A DNA stretch of 64,000 bases from Siderastrea radians. Its lineage: Eukaryota; Cnidaria; Anthozoa; Scleractinia; Rhizangiidae. The notes beneath the pieces are model-generated. The model was not told where the DNA came from. It saw only the letters and a program-made list of their open reading frames with translations, and did not search any database. Positions 45,201-56,887 of the stretch are shown here, piece by piece. Within the stretch, counting starts at the first letter, position 1, and every line of letters starts with the position of its first letter. The position numbers and the translations under genes were made by a program. The DNA lies in the NCBI GenBank assembly GCA_964017195.1, contig OZ024890.1, forward strand, positions 65,205,867 to 65,269,866. Reading direction: 5' to 3'.

Positions 45201-48200
45201 TTTTACAGTATGTTGAGAAAGTGATCATGGCATGTACATAGCCTCATAGCAAGTAATCTTAGTTTGCTTACGCTGAGTGTTGCATCTTTACCTTTCTTCA
45301 GAGTGAGTTCCATTGAGGATTTTGTGTCTTTGCTTCCAGACTTGATGTATGTGAGAATTTGGTGGAGGGGAACTGGGGACAGGAGTCTGGGAGAGAAGGA
45401 GGTGGGGAGGGTGCAGAAGGTGAAAAAAGAGTGGACAGAGACCCCCTGCCCTTCGCCACCCCACCACAATTTGCTTCCTGAATTTTAAGCTTTTGTTTGA
45501 CTGGATACAGCTATTTCAATTAATGTGGTCAGATTTTAAAGCTTTGAGCTTATGCAACAAGACCGAAAGGTAGTATGGGTAGCCTCCCATGCAGTGGTTT
45601 TTAGGGGAGTCATATTACCCTCCTCCCCACAAAACCCTGTTTACCGGAGTTCAACATTCCTTTCCCTTTTTTTTTTTACTTGCGAGGCAATCTAACCAAT
45701 CACCATTGAGGCATTGTCTGACGATGACCAATCAAATAAATCATTCAAATGTACGCTTCTGTATTTGCCGTGATTGTTTTTCTTCAGAGATGCTGGTGCC
45801 GTAAAGTTGGAATTTTTTTTTTTACTTCTAGAATGGTGAATAATGGCTGAAAAATCGGTAAAAATATATTGCTTGTGATTAAAAGTATTTACTATTCGAT
45901 GGTTTTATCCTGTCATCTACCGAAAGACGGTTAAAATTTTCTGACAAAGCATTGTTGATCTTGCTTGCCTGATCGCTGCTGATCGAGGGGACGGTCGGTG
46001 AAGACATCATTCGGTGCTTCCAAAAACTGCTGGAGCCAACCCAGTGGGAAGGGATATAAGAGACTTCTACGACTTGAAAAGCCAAAGAGTATTAAAGACG
46101 ACAAAGGACCTAGCAAGATGATAAATCGATAAATGGAATGAAAATATCACACATGCCACAAAAACCAAGTGCGTTTCCGGTGGCGAAATATGTAAGTTCG
46201 CTGGCATATCCATTAACGTTTCTGCTACCTTTTCGTCGAAGGGCGAAGGAGGCTTTTACAATGCGCATTCGCATACTCTTCTTGCATAGCATTCCCTATT
46301 AAAACAGAAGGGACTGCTAGTCCTAGTTTGCAATGCATGGGCTAGTTTACAATCACCATTTGTGATGACACAGAGCTTATCTCTTGCGGTGAATTTGTCA
46401 GTTTTAAAACCTAAAAACTCTAAATGGATTTCTAAGTTTAACGTTGCATTTGAAAGCTTATAGACTATAGATGTTCCTGCACTTCTAATTTAAATGGACC
46501 ATTTGAAAGCCCAGAGAATGTAATTATAATTATCCCTACATTTAATGCTTTTGGAAAAATTTAGTACTGCGTGGGGTTGCAATGCGATATCATAGATTTT
46601 ACGCCTAAACAGAGTTTACCGCACACATAAATAAACTTATTTCTCCAAAATCTTAGCACGGATTTTGAAGTTTAATGTGCAATTTGAAAGCTTACGCAAT
46701 TTTGTTCAAGAACGATTTTGAGATGACGTTTTACTTTACATTTTAAAATTTATACTGCGCGTCATGTTTATCTGCATGTGTTCTCGTGAAAGCGTCCTGT
46801 GGTCAAGGTCAACCTACCAGGCATAAGTAGGTACAATGTGATTGGCTAAGCGGCGGAAAGGAATGTTGAACTCTGGTAAGCAGGCGTTTGTGGGGAGGAG
46901 GGTAATACGACTCCCCTAAAAACGACTGCGTGGGAGGCTATAGTATGGGTAGCTGTAAATCTTCCTGTGATTTGGCTGTAACTGCATGGTTTCCTCAGTC
47001 ATAGGATGGGTTAAAGTACATTAAACACATGTCTAGGTGATTTACAGTGGGGGTGAGCCATAGCTAAGTGTGGTAGATTTCTTAATAAATTACCCATATC
47101 ACCTTGCGGTCTTATCACGCAGGCTTTCTGACAATGTCAGTTGAAATAGCTGTATGTTATTTACAACATTTACTGTACAACTATTACAATGTACACCTAG
47201 GTCTTAATATCAATTGGACAACAATCCATCTAGTTTCCTATCTTGGGGAACTAGAATGCTTATGTTGGATCATTTATTTTGAAAAATTGAAAACTATAGT
47301 TGGCTTCATGTACTTCTGGGTTGGTAACAAAGCTACTGTAAGTACATAGATTGTAACATTTTTCCTTGTTTATCAGTTTCCCAATTAGCTTGGAATGGGG
47401 CGGGAAGACAGTCTCTGAGACAGTGTATTGGTTCCAGTATGAACAAGACCCTTCTCTCAACTCTAATGTGTATGATGTGGCAGCTAAGCTTGTACAAAAA
47501 CACTTTCCTGGGGAATTTGGCAGTGAGAGATTGGTTCAGAAAGTGGTGGACATCATTTTGAGACAGACAGCAAGGAGAGAAGGAGAAAACAAAGGTTTGT
47601 TGTTAATTTTTTTTGTTACAAGAACTTGTGGTCCCCTTTAAATTTCACTGTTACAGTAGTAGGTAAAAGGTACACACAAGCCAAGGAGGCCTGCGTGGCT
47701 GGAGCATAACCCTGTTTCTGGAGCATGAAGCAACTGAGAGTATAGTTACTTCTCCCCTGGATGGGATGCTAGTCCGTCACAGGGTTACCCCAGCAGTATG
47801 TTGCCAGTACCCATTTTATACACCTGGGTGGACAGAGACAATGTAGGGTAAAGTTTCTTGTCTAAGGAAACAACACAATGGCAGGGACTGGGCCTCGAAC
47901 CACTGACCTTCAGATCTGAAGTCCAACGCACTAACCAATACACCACGGTGCCCCCAAATTTCACTGTACTGTATCTAAAATTACCCCAAGTTTACTACAA
48001 AAATTATTAGTGACTGCTTAGTACGTGTAATTTAATAGGGAATTTAGCAGTCTCATGCAGAATTGCTAATTTAAGTGCTTGCTAAATTATTATACTAATA
48101 TTTGTTAAAAAGTGATGAAAATTATTTTAAAAATGTCATAAAAGGCTTTGAACTGCTAAACCAAATCACCTTGCCATCCATAGAAAAAGACACTTGTTTA

Positions 48201-51200
48201 TAGTTTCAGAAAATAAATTAACAGTCAAGAGCAACTTTGGACAACACTGCCAAATCATTAGTTTTTGTTTCTGTTAATTCTTTTATCTCTTTTAACTATT
48301 TTAAAATAATACTATAAAGTCCCTTTAACTTGGACTTCTACTAAATAATTTCTAGGAGCACGACCTGACTTTGTTCCTCAAAGTACTCATGGTGCAACCC
48401 CTGATGAGGACCCAAATGCCGTCAGCCCCTTTACACCAAGCAAGATTATCCTGACAGGAGAAAAGAAGAAAGCTCTACACAAGGAAGAGCTTACCATGAG
48501 TGAAACAGAGAGAGTGTTGAAAACCAGAACTGAACACCATGCTGCTATTATGCAGAAGAGACGAAGCGGTGAGGGAGCCAAGAAAACAGTTGACAAAGAA
48601 GCTAAAGTCCCAAAACAACAGGCATGTATAACATACACCGTACCATGTACATGAATTATATAGTGCTCATGTATGCCAGTGTTTTGAACCACGGTTTAGT
48701 ACTGTAACCTGTAATCTTTGCAGGTTACAGTACTGTACTTTGCAATCTTTGCAATCTTTTGCAGTTATTTTTTGAAGTACAGTTCTAGACAAGGAGACAT
48801 AATCAAGTGTCTTGAATGTGTATTTTAACCCTTCCAGAGGAATTGCAAATTTTGTTTTGTCAAATACTTAAATATAAATACTACCAAGTAAAAGAACTGC
48901 TGAAGAGGAGTCATTTGAATGGTCACACGGTAGGATTTCATCTGAGCTCAAACGTAAAAGTTAGAGTCAACTCAATGTCTCCATAACTGACTCTGGGAGT
49001 GAAAGAGTTAAACACAAATGAAGAGTTCGTAAATGCGTTTTGGTCTTTGGGGACAAAATCTGTCTGTAAGAGGGGATTGACTGGTCACCTTGGAAACAAG
49101 TCAGTTTGAGGGCTAGTGACACATTATAACTGGTAACGTCAGTACATGTAAATGGATTGATTAAAACTTTGTCATTCAACCAATGAAAGAACTCAAAACT
49201 TTAATTCTGCCAAGTTTGAAACTTTTCAAAATGGAGATGTGTATGGTATTTCCTGTATTTTTGAAAACCTGCAGTTTTGAAACTTTTTGTCCAAACTTTA
49301 TCAAACTTGAAGAGGCTTCTAATTCTGATATGCTCTTTCATTTTGAAGGACCATTTCTTTGTGGTTAATGGATTATGTGATATTGTTTATTTGCTCCCAG
49401 AGCCCTTTCTGAAAAGTGGGGTTTCTTCTTTTAATGAAAACCAGCGAACTGTTTTGTTGTAGTATTACAGTATTGTTGATTGTTGTAATAGTTACACGTA
49501 CCTGTATATACACTGGCGGGTGTAGTATCATAGTTATATGTAGTGTAGATTAGTATCATTATAGTTTGTCTCAATTTTTGTGAGAAACTTTTTTGTACAG
49601 TACATGTATTCTGTCTAAGTTTAGTTGATTCTTATCACAACACAGCCTGTTGTTAAAACTGAAGGAGCTAGCCCTCAAACAAGCCCTGGTAAACATGATG
49701 ACAGCCAAGTCTCACCTTCACAGCCAGCTGTGAAACGAACGGACAAGAAAGTGCGTTTGTCAATGTCAGATGGAAAACAGTGCATGATAACACTAGCTTT
49801 GGATACTACGTTTAAACAGCTTCAAACTTTGATTGAAAAAGAGCTTGGCATTCCCTCAGCAGAGCTACGAATCAGGTAATTTCAATGCAAACTGTAACAT
49901 TTATTACCCTGCCATCAGGACGGGGTCTAGTAATACCCATTTTTTTTTCCGTGGTTTTTTTTGGTGGTCACTTGCCCCAGACTTCCGCTTGGCCAAAAAT
50001 ATACTTGCCGGTAATCTTCGTTCATTTAGCGTTTATTCGCTAAAAATTGCACGAAAGTTGGAGTAAAAAACAGTGGCGATTGAATGGCATAAAAATCCCT
50101 TTGATGAGAGCAAGAATGAAGATGCTAAGGTGCTTTTAAAGCCACCGAATCAATCTTGTTATTTTGGCAAGTTGCCACTCCACCCGACATAGCCTGCCAA
50201 AAAACAACGTCAAATATTCAACAGGGAAATGCAAGCATTTTTCGGCGGTTTTACTTTACTTCGCTAAAATCCCTAGAGAAGTCAGTGTACAAAAGTACAA
50301 GGAATTCAAAGGAGTTAACTTCCATTCGATGAGAGGAAGGACAAAGGTGCTGGCAAACTTTGAAAGGCAACAAATTCATTCGCATTTTAATAGCGCAATA
50401 GCTATTTGGGTCAGACTGAGTCACGCTATGGTCAAAATAATTCATCACGCTCTTCGTCACGCATGCTAGGGTTGTTGTCCAAAGAAAAGGGGGCAGTTCA
50501 TGCCTTGATTTATATCATCAATGGCAAACACTTAAAAGGTACAATGAATCACCAACTTCAAAACTTTACACCACTTGGGTTTGTATCTTATGTGGGTGTA
50601 TTAAATATATTTTGGACCCTGGGAGAAGAGAGAAGAATGTCGGGGTTAATGCCCCTGGGGCTTTTCTTGTTATCAGTATAAAATGGCAACTTTTTTAAGA
50701 AAACGTTCTCATGTATGGTATTGTACGTGACTATACATTCCTCATAAAATGTATTATAACATTAAGTGGGATAGCTCATTGCTTAGCCAATCAAGGGGAT
50801 TTTGGGTCAATTTTGGGCTTGAACCAATCAAGGACATTAGAGTAACCTGCAAGCATTTGTGGATGTCTACAAAGTGTTTTCTGATTCTCTAGTCTCTTAC
50901 TACATCCTAAGTGTTTTTATGAGTCAGTTTTTATTTATTTTAATTTTAAGTCAAGATTTGGACATAAAAAACTAAACCTTACTAACAAGTGTACATCTAC
51001 TGTACATGTACCCAGCCAGTGTACGTTTTTTGGCTGAAAGATTATTGATTACTTGACTGTGGTTAAATTTGTTGTAGGTTTGAAAATTCTCAAACAAGTT
51101 AGATTTTTGTTTCTTAACGATACAGATTGAGGGAATGAATCTGAGAAAAAAGAATCTTAAAATATTAAACTGGTCTGAGAATTCAAGCCACGGTGCAATT

Positions 51201-54200
51201 TTTTTTATGCAAGGTCAGGAGAATATTTTGCACTAATTTTGGCATGCAAATGTTCATGATCTAAAATACTATGTTGTATAACAAATGACCATACAGTTGA
51301 AGCTCTTTCATTGTGGACACTAAAGGGACAGCAGTGAGGTCAATACTGTGGAGGAAGAGTTTTTTAAAGCAATCTGGTCTCTTTGGGACCCAACAAGCTG
51401 TCGGTAATATAGAGAGTTAGAGAGTCCGTATTATAGAGTTGTGAGTAAGGAGATGCATGACTACTACATTTTACTCTTACTCATTTAGATATGGATTTCC
51501 GCCGCGCGAACTGCACCCCCCTGACGAGGGACATGAGGAGGATCCAGTGCCCTTACAGCATGGCGACAGAGTAATGGTGGAGCATTTGAAGCCTGCTGTC
51601 CCTGAAGAACACCCCCCTGATGTGGTTATGTCAGAACAGAAAGTCCAGGGGGGTGAAGATAGTTCTTCCTCTGAGATGAGGGGGGCTGTGGCAGAGGCAA
51701 AAACTGCTCAGCAAAGACAAGGTTTGTGTTTTGTATGTTGAAGACTTATTGATTACAGAACAAAATGATTTCAGCACTTTATGTGTACAAAGAAATTTCT
51801 ATAGGAAACCTTTTACTCCTTCAAATTCTCTCTCAAAAATAATTGAGATTAATACTTTAAATGAAATCACCCAGCAGCTGAACTAAAGCAATTGAACTGT
51901 ATAATTTGTTTGCTTTGCCTTGTATTTAATAAATTAAACTGTAAACAACCTAACAGCTGCTTTGTTTGAGTTCCTGGGTAAATCAGTTGTAACTTCTGCA
52001 TGGCGAACTTTCCAAGATCATGGTCTTAACAAAGGCACAAAATTAATTGATCTGTAGCACTGATGTCTACATGTTGATCTGCGAGGAGTAAAGGGGAAAA
52101 AGAAGTGTTTACCAACTTTACAAGCTAACACTTTGACATGAACTTTTTGTTGTTTGTTTTTTACAGCTCAGAATACAGCTTCCATGGCGTCAGCCCTTTT
52201 TAATGCTCTTGGTGCACTAACTGGAGGTGACATGTGGGAGGCTGCACAAAACTGTCATGAAATGTTTGAAAGAGGAGGATTTTATTACAACAACGTTGTG
52301 AATGATCTGGGCCCACTTCAGCCTAACCAGCACTGTACTCTACCTTTCTTTCCTAACAAGGTTAGTTAACTTTATTGAGACTTCAAACCTTAACCCTTTC
52401 ATTGCCAGAGTCAGTTATGGAGGCATAATAAGGTGATTCTAACTTCAGAGTTTGTGGATGAAATCTTATGGTGTGACCATTCAAATGAAATCTTGTCAGT
52501 GGTATTTTCACATGGTACTGTTTATATTATTTTACAAAATAAAGTTTGGGATTTGTCTTGAATTTTGATGACTCTCAGGAGTGAGATGTTTTACATTAGA
52601 GCAATTTTAAATCAGTGTCATAAAACCAAAACCTAAGTTATTACTCTGAAATCACAGCAGAAACAAACAACAAAATGAACCAATCAAAGCTTGGAGCAAA
52701 TGCAGGCAATAAGGGTCAAACAGGAAAATGCATGCGAATAAGTGACCATTAGTTTTGGTTCTTCGTCTGATTGGTTAAGATAGTTTTGTGAGCTTTTTTA
52801 ACCAATCAGTGAGCATAGTAAAGCAAATCCAAAGCAAACAGTACTTTCAACACTCAATTCAAAGCTGCTCTACTTGTAAATACAGAAAATTACATTACAT
52901 GTGCAAGTGAAAGACCCAAGATGGTGAGGTGCTAACAGGATTTAAAGATGCATGTGAGATGCCACCCAACTTCCTTTCTTTTTGCCCCTAATACAGAGTG
53001 AATTTAAATTATGATAAAAATGTAAGCTTATTGTACACAAACAATCTTCTACACTCTTGTTGTATGAAAATAGTTATGTTACACTGACACAAAGCATTAA
53101 TTTATTTGTAACTTACCTCAAAAAGGTGACCATAAGACTTGTGCTTGAGCTGATGTACATGTACAGACAGGTTGAGAAGGGGGTGTTACACTTTTGCAAG
53201 TCACTGCAACTGATTGTTGCAGTTCTGTATATTCTGCAACATGCAGCAACTTGCATTAAAGTCACAACGAAGATAAGTCATGCCATACAACAGAGGAAAG
53301 CTGTGTGCATAATTATGTTGCTTAACATGTGTACAGTGTGACATCACTCATACGAGTGAATACATTAATTTTTGTGTGCTGCTGCATGTTTGTGGCCATG
53401 CAATACAGTCAGTGTAATCTCTGTTAGTGATCACGTTCTTATATATCCTGACAAGAATCAAAATGCAAAAATACCATTTGGCAGCCTATAAATTCTAGTC
53501 ATGAGAAACAGTACAAGATACACTGTAAACTGCCATCCTCAGTGGTGTCAGCATAAACTAGCATAAAACTGCAAGCCTTTTAACACAGGCATAGTAAGAC
53601 ATAAATTGTTGTTGTAACAAACATTTCGAACATTACAGTGGCAGTTCATTGTGCAGTTCCAGAAAGTATCCATACCCGCCCCGTGGATGTTCAGTGGTAA
53701 TTCTGTGGTGGTCGGGGTGGGGGTGGTCTCAAAAGCCAAAATTTTTAAAGGAAAGTGTAAATCTAAACTGGAATATCCTGAGAGGGGATTCAAACCAAAA
53801 AGAAAAAAAAAACATCCATGGGGAGTTATGGATATGTTGTAGTTCCATTTTATCCTTGGTTCAATTTTTATTTTCCTTTGTTCTTTGTTATGTTAATATA
53901 TCATAATGAATATAAAACAAAAGAAAATAAAAATTGAACCAAGGATAAAATTGAACTACGACAGATATTATCTAGACCAACACATTGTGCTCATTCCGTT
54001 CCACATTCTTTGTTCCAGGTGTTTGCCTACAATGCTGAAAAAGATCGCTTAGACCTGTGTCTTGGTCAGAGACACATTCAAGTGCAGCCACTGGACAGTG
54101 AAACGTTACTGCTGGCTCACAGCCGCCCCACTCAGGTGCCTGCAGATGAAAGGGTCAGCGGTTTTTCAAGTGAGGCTAGCTTCAGTGGTGCTATTGGACA

Positions 54201-56133
54201 CAAAGACACATCACATGCTCGCATTGCCTTTTCTGGTGAAGGGAGAACTCTGTCTGGTACTCAGTCTTCTCAAACAGACACTGCTAAGGTACATGAAATG
54301 AAAATATCAAGGCACCTAATGACTTTGATAGAGTGAAAAATGTATCAGGGCTTTGGATATTATGCTATGATTCAATTCTATACAATTGACCTGAAATCGC
54401 ATCTGGATGCGTAATTCATAAAAACGTGGTATGAGTTGTAAAAATTACACAGTACGAAAGAAAAATGCAAATCAGATGCTAGCCTTAACTGAAATTTGTG
54501 GTCATTCCCACCAAAATTACCTTCCAAAACATCTTATGCACTCAGCACAGAGCACCCAATTTTTCCCGTCTTTAATGTTTTGTATTTTATGGACGAGTTA
54601 CAGACGAAATCGGTGATATTTAGTCCTGTTTTACTTATGCTGTGCAATATTGTGCCATAATTTTTGTGAACCTAATGCATTTAAAGACCAAAAACTAAGC
54701 CAATCCAAACGATAAAAATACCCCTTTCTAATCAACGCCTGGAGGTTCAAATAAACCGTCTACGAGGTCTAGTTTTAAATAAACGCCCCGGGCAGGCATG
54801 TAATCGAGAAAATGCGGTATTTGTGTTCCATTCGACAACTTGATTAATTCTTTGTTGTTCGTAGTCTCCCTCGTCTGGAATCCTGTTAGCCGGTCCCAGG
54901 TCCCCTCAGACAACTATGGATAGTTCTGTGGCTGATCCTGGTAAAGAAGAACCTCTGGAGGATCAAGGAAAGGAGCCTGTTAGTGATGACCAAGAAACAA
55001 ATCCAACTTTAGAGTCAATAGTTCCTGAACAAGTTGTTGTGAAAACAGAAGAGAATGTTCAGGAAATGCTTGTTGAGAGTCCTGTGCCTGAAGTCCTGGC
55101 TGAGAATCCTGTGGCTGAGAATCCTGTGCCTGAAGTCTTGGCTGAGAGTCCTGTGCCTGAAGGGCTGGTAGAGAGTCCTGTGCCTCAAATGGTGGTTGGG
55201 AGTCCTGTTCCTGTCACACAAGATGTTGTGCAAATGGATGAGTCACCATTGGAACAGACTGCACCACGTGATGAAGGTGGAACTATTGACACAGAAGCGA
55301 CAGGTACGGCGGCAGTGGAAAACAAGAATGTGAGTGTGGAAACAGAAAGAAATGTCCAAGAAATGCTTGTTGAAAGCTCTGTGTCTGTGACACAAGAGGC
55401 CATGGCAGAGTTACCATTGGAGAGGACCACACAATCTAAGCATGACGGAAGTCCTGGATCGGGAGTAGCAAACGTGACGGCAACAGAAACTGAGGACATG
55501 GAAACAAATCAGGATCGGGGCAAACATAATGACAGTGAACACATTGTTTCTGTTAATGATTCAGCGAACATCAGTGAGCAGGGAGACACAGTAGAGGAGC
55601 ATTCAGGTGCTTCTACAGAACTTGCCTCAGAATTAATGGAAACTGATGAGATGGCTATTAAGGACGATTGCGTGACTCAGAAAGATTGGGTGACTCTACA
55701 AGTGACAACAAGTAGGTCTGGTGATGAGCACTTGGGAGTTGGCATGGCAGATGGTGAGGTGAAGGACACCATGTTAGACTTGCACCTAAGTGATGCGGCT
55801 GGAGACCATGATAGAACAATGCTGCATGCGTCTGTTGCCATGGACATTGACGAGCGGGAAGAAACCAGCGATTCCAGGTCTGTGCAAAAATCTGAAGGTG
55901 AAACAGGTGAGACAATATCAGGTCGCGTCCAGTTATCAGAGATTTCACAGAGTGTTGAATCAAATCAACCAGGAAATTCTGGGGATGCACTTAGTGTGAC
56001 GAGCGAAGCAACACCGATGCTGTTAATGGACAGCAAAATATCTGTAGGGGATGGGACTAGGGAAGCTGTAGTACAAGCAGATATCAGATCAATGGAGGAC
56101 GGAGATGACACTACATCAACAGCTGATACTTGA
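42268..56133 (+). CDS. VCPIP1: VCPIP1 / VCIP135, p97-VCP-associated OTU deubiquitinase (9 exons)
   Basis: Exons: 42,268-43,752; 44,965-45,143; 47,377-47,594; 48,356-48,621; 49,646-49,875; 51,489-51,721; 52,167-52,360; 54,019-54,288; 54,865-56,133. The join is 1,447 codons and stays open throughout; intron phases are 0,2,1,0,2,1,0,0. The ATG at 42,268 is the first in frame. Residues 12-35 hold Cys pairs (CPDPEC, CTGC) of a zinc-ribbon type. The OTU domain carries VDGDGHCLVHA with D178 and nucleophile C181, and catalytic H315 in GRNHFVPLVG. More CxxC pairs follow in exons 1-2 (CLSC, CHLC, CGCGFKHYW). Residues about 750-828 form the ubiquitin-like UBX-L domain (...YGFPPRELHPP...LQHGDRV). VCPIP1 works with p97/p47 in Golgi and ER reassembly after mitosis and removes ubiquitin chains. 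The human protein has about 1,222 residues. The last exon adds a long acidic, repetitive tail. Intron 4 begins with GC. Confidence 0.96.
43753..44964 (+). other. VCPIP1 intron 1
   Basis: GT-AG, phase 0. Near 43,886 CAAGTTTATTGTACATG resembles a LINE 3' end in minus orientation. Otherwise it has AT-rich filler and a TAA-type run near 44,617-44,638. Confidence 0.7.
45580..46940. mobile_element. 1,361 bp Mutator-like non-autonomous element in VCPIP1 intron 2
   Basis: A perfect 9 bp target duplication TAGTATGGG flanks it (45,571-45,579 and 46,941-46,949). Terminal inverted repeats of about 90 bp start TAGCCTCCCATGCAG and end CTGCGTGGGAGGCTA, with GGGGAGTCATATTACCCTCC answered by GGAGGGTAATACGACTCCCC. 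A 9 bp duplication and long ends fit Mutator-like elements. No transposase frame is recognised. Minus frames at 45,879-46,292 are open for 60-68 codons each and could be captured or decayed coding sequence. Confidence 0.82.
47652..47955 (-). mobile_element. tRNA-derived SINE with 12 bp target duplication, in VCPIP1 intron 3
   Basis: Flanked by perfect AAATTTCACTGT at 47,640-47,651 and 47,956-47,967. On the minus strand the 5' head is tRNA-like: an A-box-like TGGTTAGTGCG (complement of 47,927-47,937) and a B box GGTTCGAGGCC (complement of 47,891-47,901), the two internal RNA polymerase III promoter parts. The body contains a CACCTGGGTG-type block. The intact duplication shows a clean retroposition event. 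It is not a functional tRNA gene. Confidence 0.85.
48622..49645 (+). other. VCPIP1 intron 4, GC-AG type
   Basis: Exon 4 must end at CAG (48,621), because that is the only way to continue the frame into exon 5 (CCT GTT GTT). The intron therefore starts GCATGT, not GT. The nearest GT, four bases on (48,626-48,627), would shift the frame and reach a stop within a few codons. A complete short TTAA element (48,829-49,007) lies inside. Confidence 0.75.
48829..49007 (-). mobile_element. 179 bp TTAA-flanked MITE of the ~107 bp-unit family
   Basis: TTAA|CCCTTCCAGAGG on the left (TTAA at 48,825-48,828) and CTCTGGGAGTGAAAGAG|TTAA on the right (TTAA at 49,008-49,011). The interior has the family core reversed (CATTTGAATGGTCACAC). 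This copy shows that the ~107 bp arrays elsewhere derive from a piggyBac-like non-autonomous element. Confidence 0.7.
49876..51488 (+). other. VCPIP1 intron 5
   Basis: GT-AG, phase 2. The stretch at about 49,910-50,480 is GC-richer than its surroundings, with open frames on both strands but no domain. It may be another dispersed repeat. The remainder is AT-rich. Confidence 0.55.
52390..52590 (+). mobile_element. TTAA-type MITE of the ~107 bp-unit family in VCPIP1 intron 7
   Basis: Starts TTAACCCTTTCATTGCCAGA, contains GTGTGACCATTCAAATGAAA, and ends near GACTCTCAGGAGTGAGATGT, an imperfect complement of the start. The right TTAA is lost. Confidence 0.6.
52596..52880 (+). mobile_element. CCAAT-rich repeat R1 (copy 3) in VCPIP1 intron 7
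   Basis: TTAGAGCAATTTTAAATCAG at the left, then AACCAATCAAAGC, CTGATTGGTTAAG, TTAACCAATCAGTGAGC and ACTTTCAACACTCAATTCAA at the right. The same block order is seen at 34.9 kb and partly at 58.0 kb. Confidence 0.65.
53829..53968. mobile_element. MITE-like palindrome in VCPIP1 intron 7
   Basis: The left arm contains AGTTCCATTTTATCCTTGGT then TCAATTTTTATTTTC. The right arm gives the complement (GAAAATAAAAATTGAACCAA then GGATAAAATTGAACT). Arms are about 55 bp with few mismatches around a centre of about 25 bp. It lies 50 bp upstream of exon 8, so it is present in the pre-mRNA. Confidence 0.75.
55066..55440 (+). repeat. Coding repeats in the VCPIP1 tail
   Basis: Encodes several copies of (E/V)(S/N)PVPE(V/G)L(A/V)E-type units at residues about 1093-1143. 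A larger unit then starts again: NVQEMLVES...VTQ...LPLERT near 55,345-55,430 echoes NVQEMLVESPVP...VTQ...SPLEQT near 55,045-55,260. The reading frame is preserved through the repeats. Confidence 0.75.
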
Positions 56134-56639
56134 AGTGGAACAAACAATGACTATCCACAGCTACAGCTGTGTGACAGCGGAATGGTAGATGTACAGCGTC
56201 AGGTACACGTCTCATGGCGTAGTCTTCAGGGACTAAATGACTATCGGTGCACTTTGGTGTTAAGACTAAAGTCAAGTTAGAAAGTAACTTCTCACTACAT
56301 GGTAGGGTTACAAGTAGCGGTGGCATCCTAACTGTAAGGTGCTCACGAATACAGCAGTCGTGAATTTCCTATTGGTCAGTTTTGCCAGCTTAAAGGAATT
56401 GTCACCCTACTTTTGTCAACTGTGTTGCAAAAGAGCTGAAGTGAAATTCAAGGAGATAATTCCTTACAAAACGAATACTAGGAGGCTGTGGTCAAAATCG
56501 CCCAAAAGTATGTCATTTACGTAAAGGCATGTAGTTGTTCAAGTTAGCTTGTCACCAAGGCAGTACGTAGGGGTACAAAATCACCGCTGAAAACACCAGG
56601 CTCAGCTGGTTTTTACAGTTCTGGTATTAATAGGTTGAA
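56134..56639 (+). other. VCPIP1 3' flank / probable 3' UTR
   Basis: No canonical AATAAA is seen close to the stop codon, so the 3' end is not located. No other gene is present. Confidence 0.35.
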
Positions 56640-56647
56640 GAAAGTGC

Positions 56648-56887
56648 TAGCATGAGAAAACAGCCGACGTTTCGCGCGGTCGCCACTTGAGCCCTCGAAA
56701 AAAACGACGTCTGAGTAACGAGTGCAGAAATTCCATACTGATGACGTGCACTACCCAGATCTTGGTAGTGCTTATGATTGGTTGAAAGAAAACTCCCTCG
56801 CGGCATTTCTGCGCTCGTTACGCAGACGTCGTTTTGCGAGGGCTCAAGTGGCGACCTCGCGAAACGTCAGCTGTTTTCTTAGGCTTA
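56648..56887. mobile_element. 240 bp hAT-like MITE with 8 bp target duplication
   Basis: GAAAGTGC at 56,640-56,647 and 56,888-56,895 flanks the element. Long inverted ends start TAGCATGAGAAAACAGC, then GACGTTTCGCG and GTCGCCACTTGAGCCCTCG. The right side is the complement (GAGGGCTCAAGTGGCGACC...GCTGTTTTCTTAGGCT). The core holds a CTACCCAGATCTTGGTAG hairpin. An 8 bp duplication fits the hAT superfamily. A plus frame inside (56,722-56,907) is a by-product of symmetry. Confidence 0.8.

Noticed and set aside
47886..47957. tRNA gene on the minus strand
   Set aside because: A- and B-box-like sequences are present, but no full cloverleaf forms and it is bounded by a SINE with a 12 bp target duplication.
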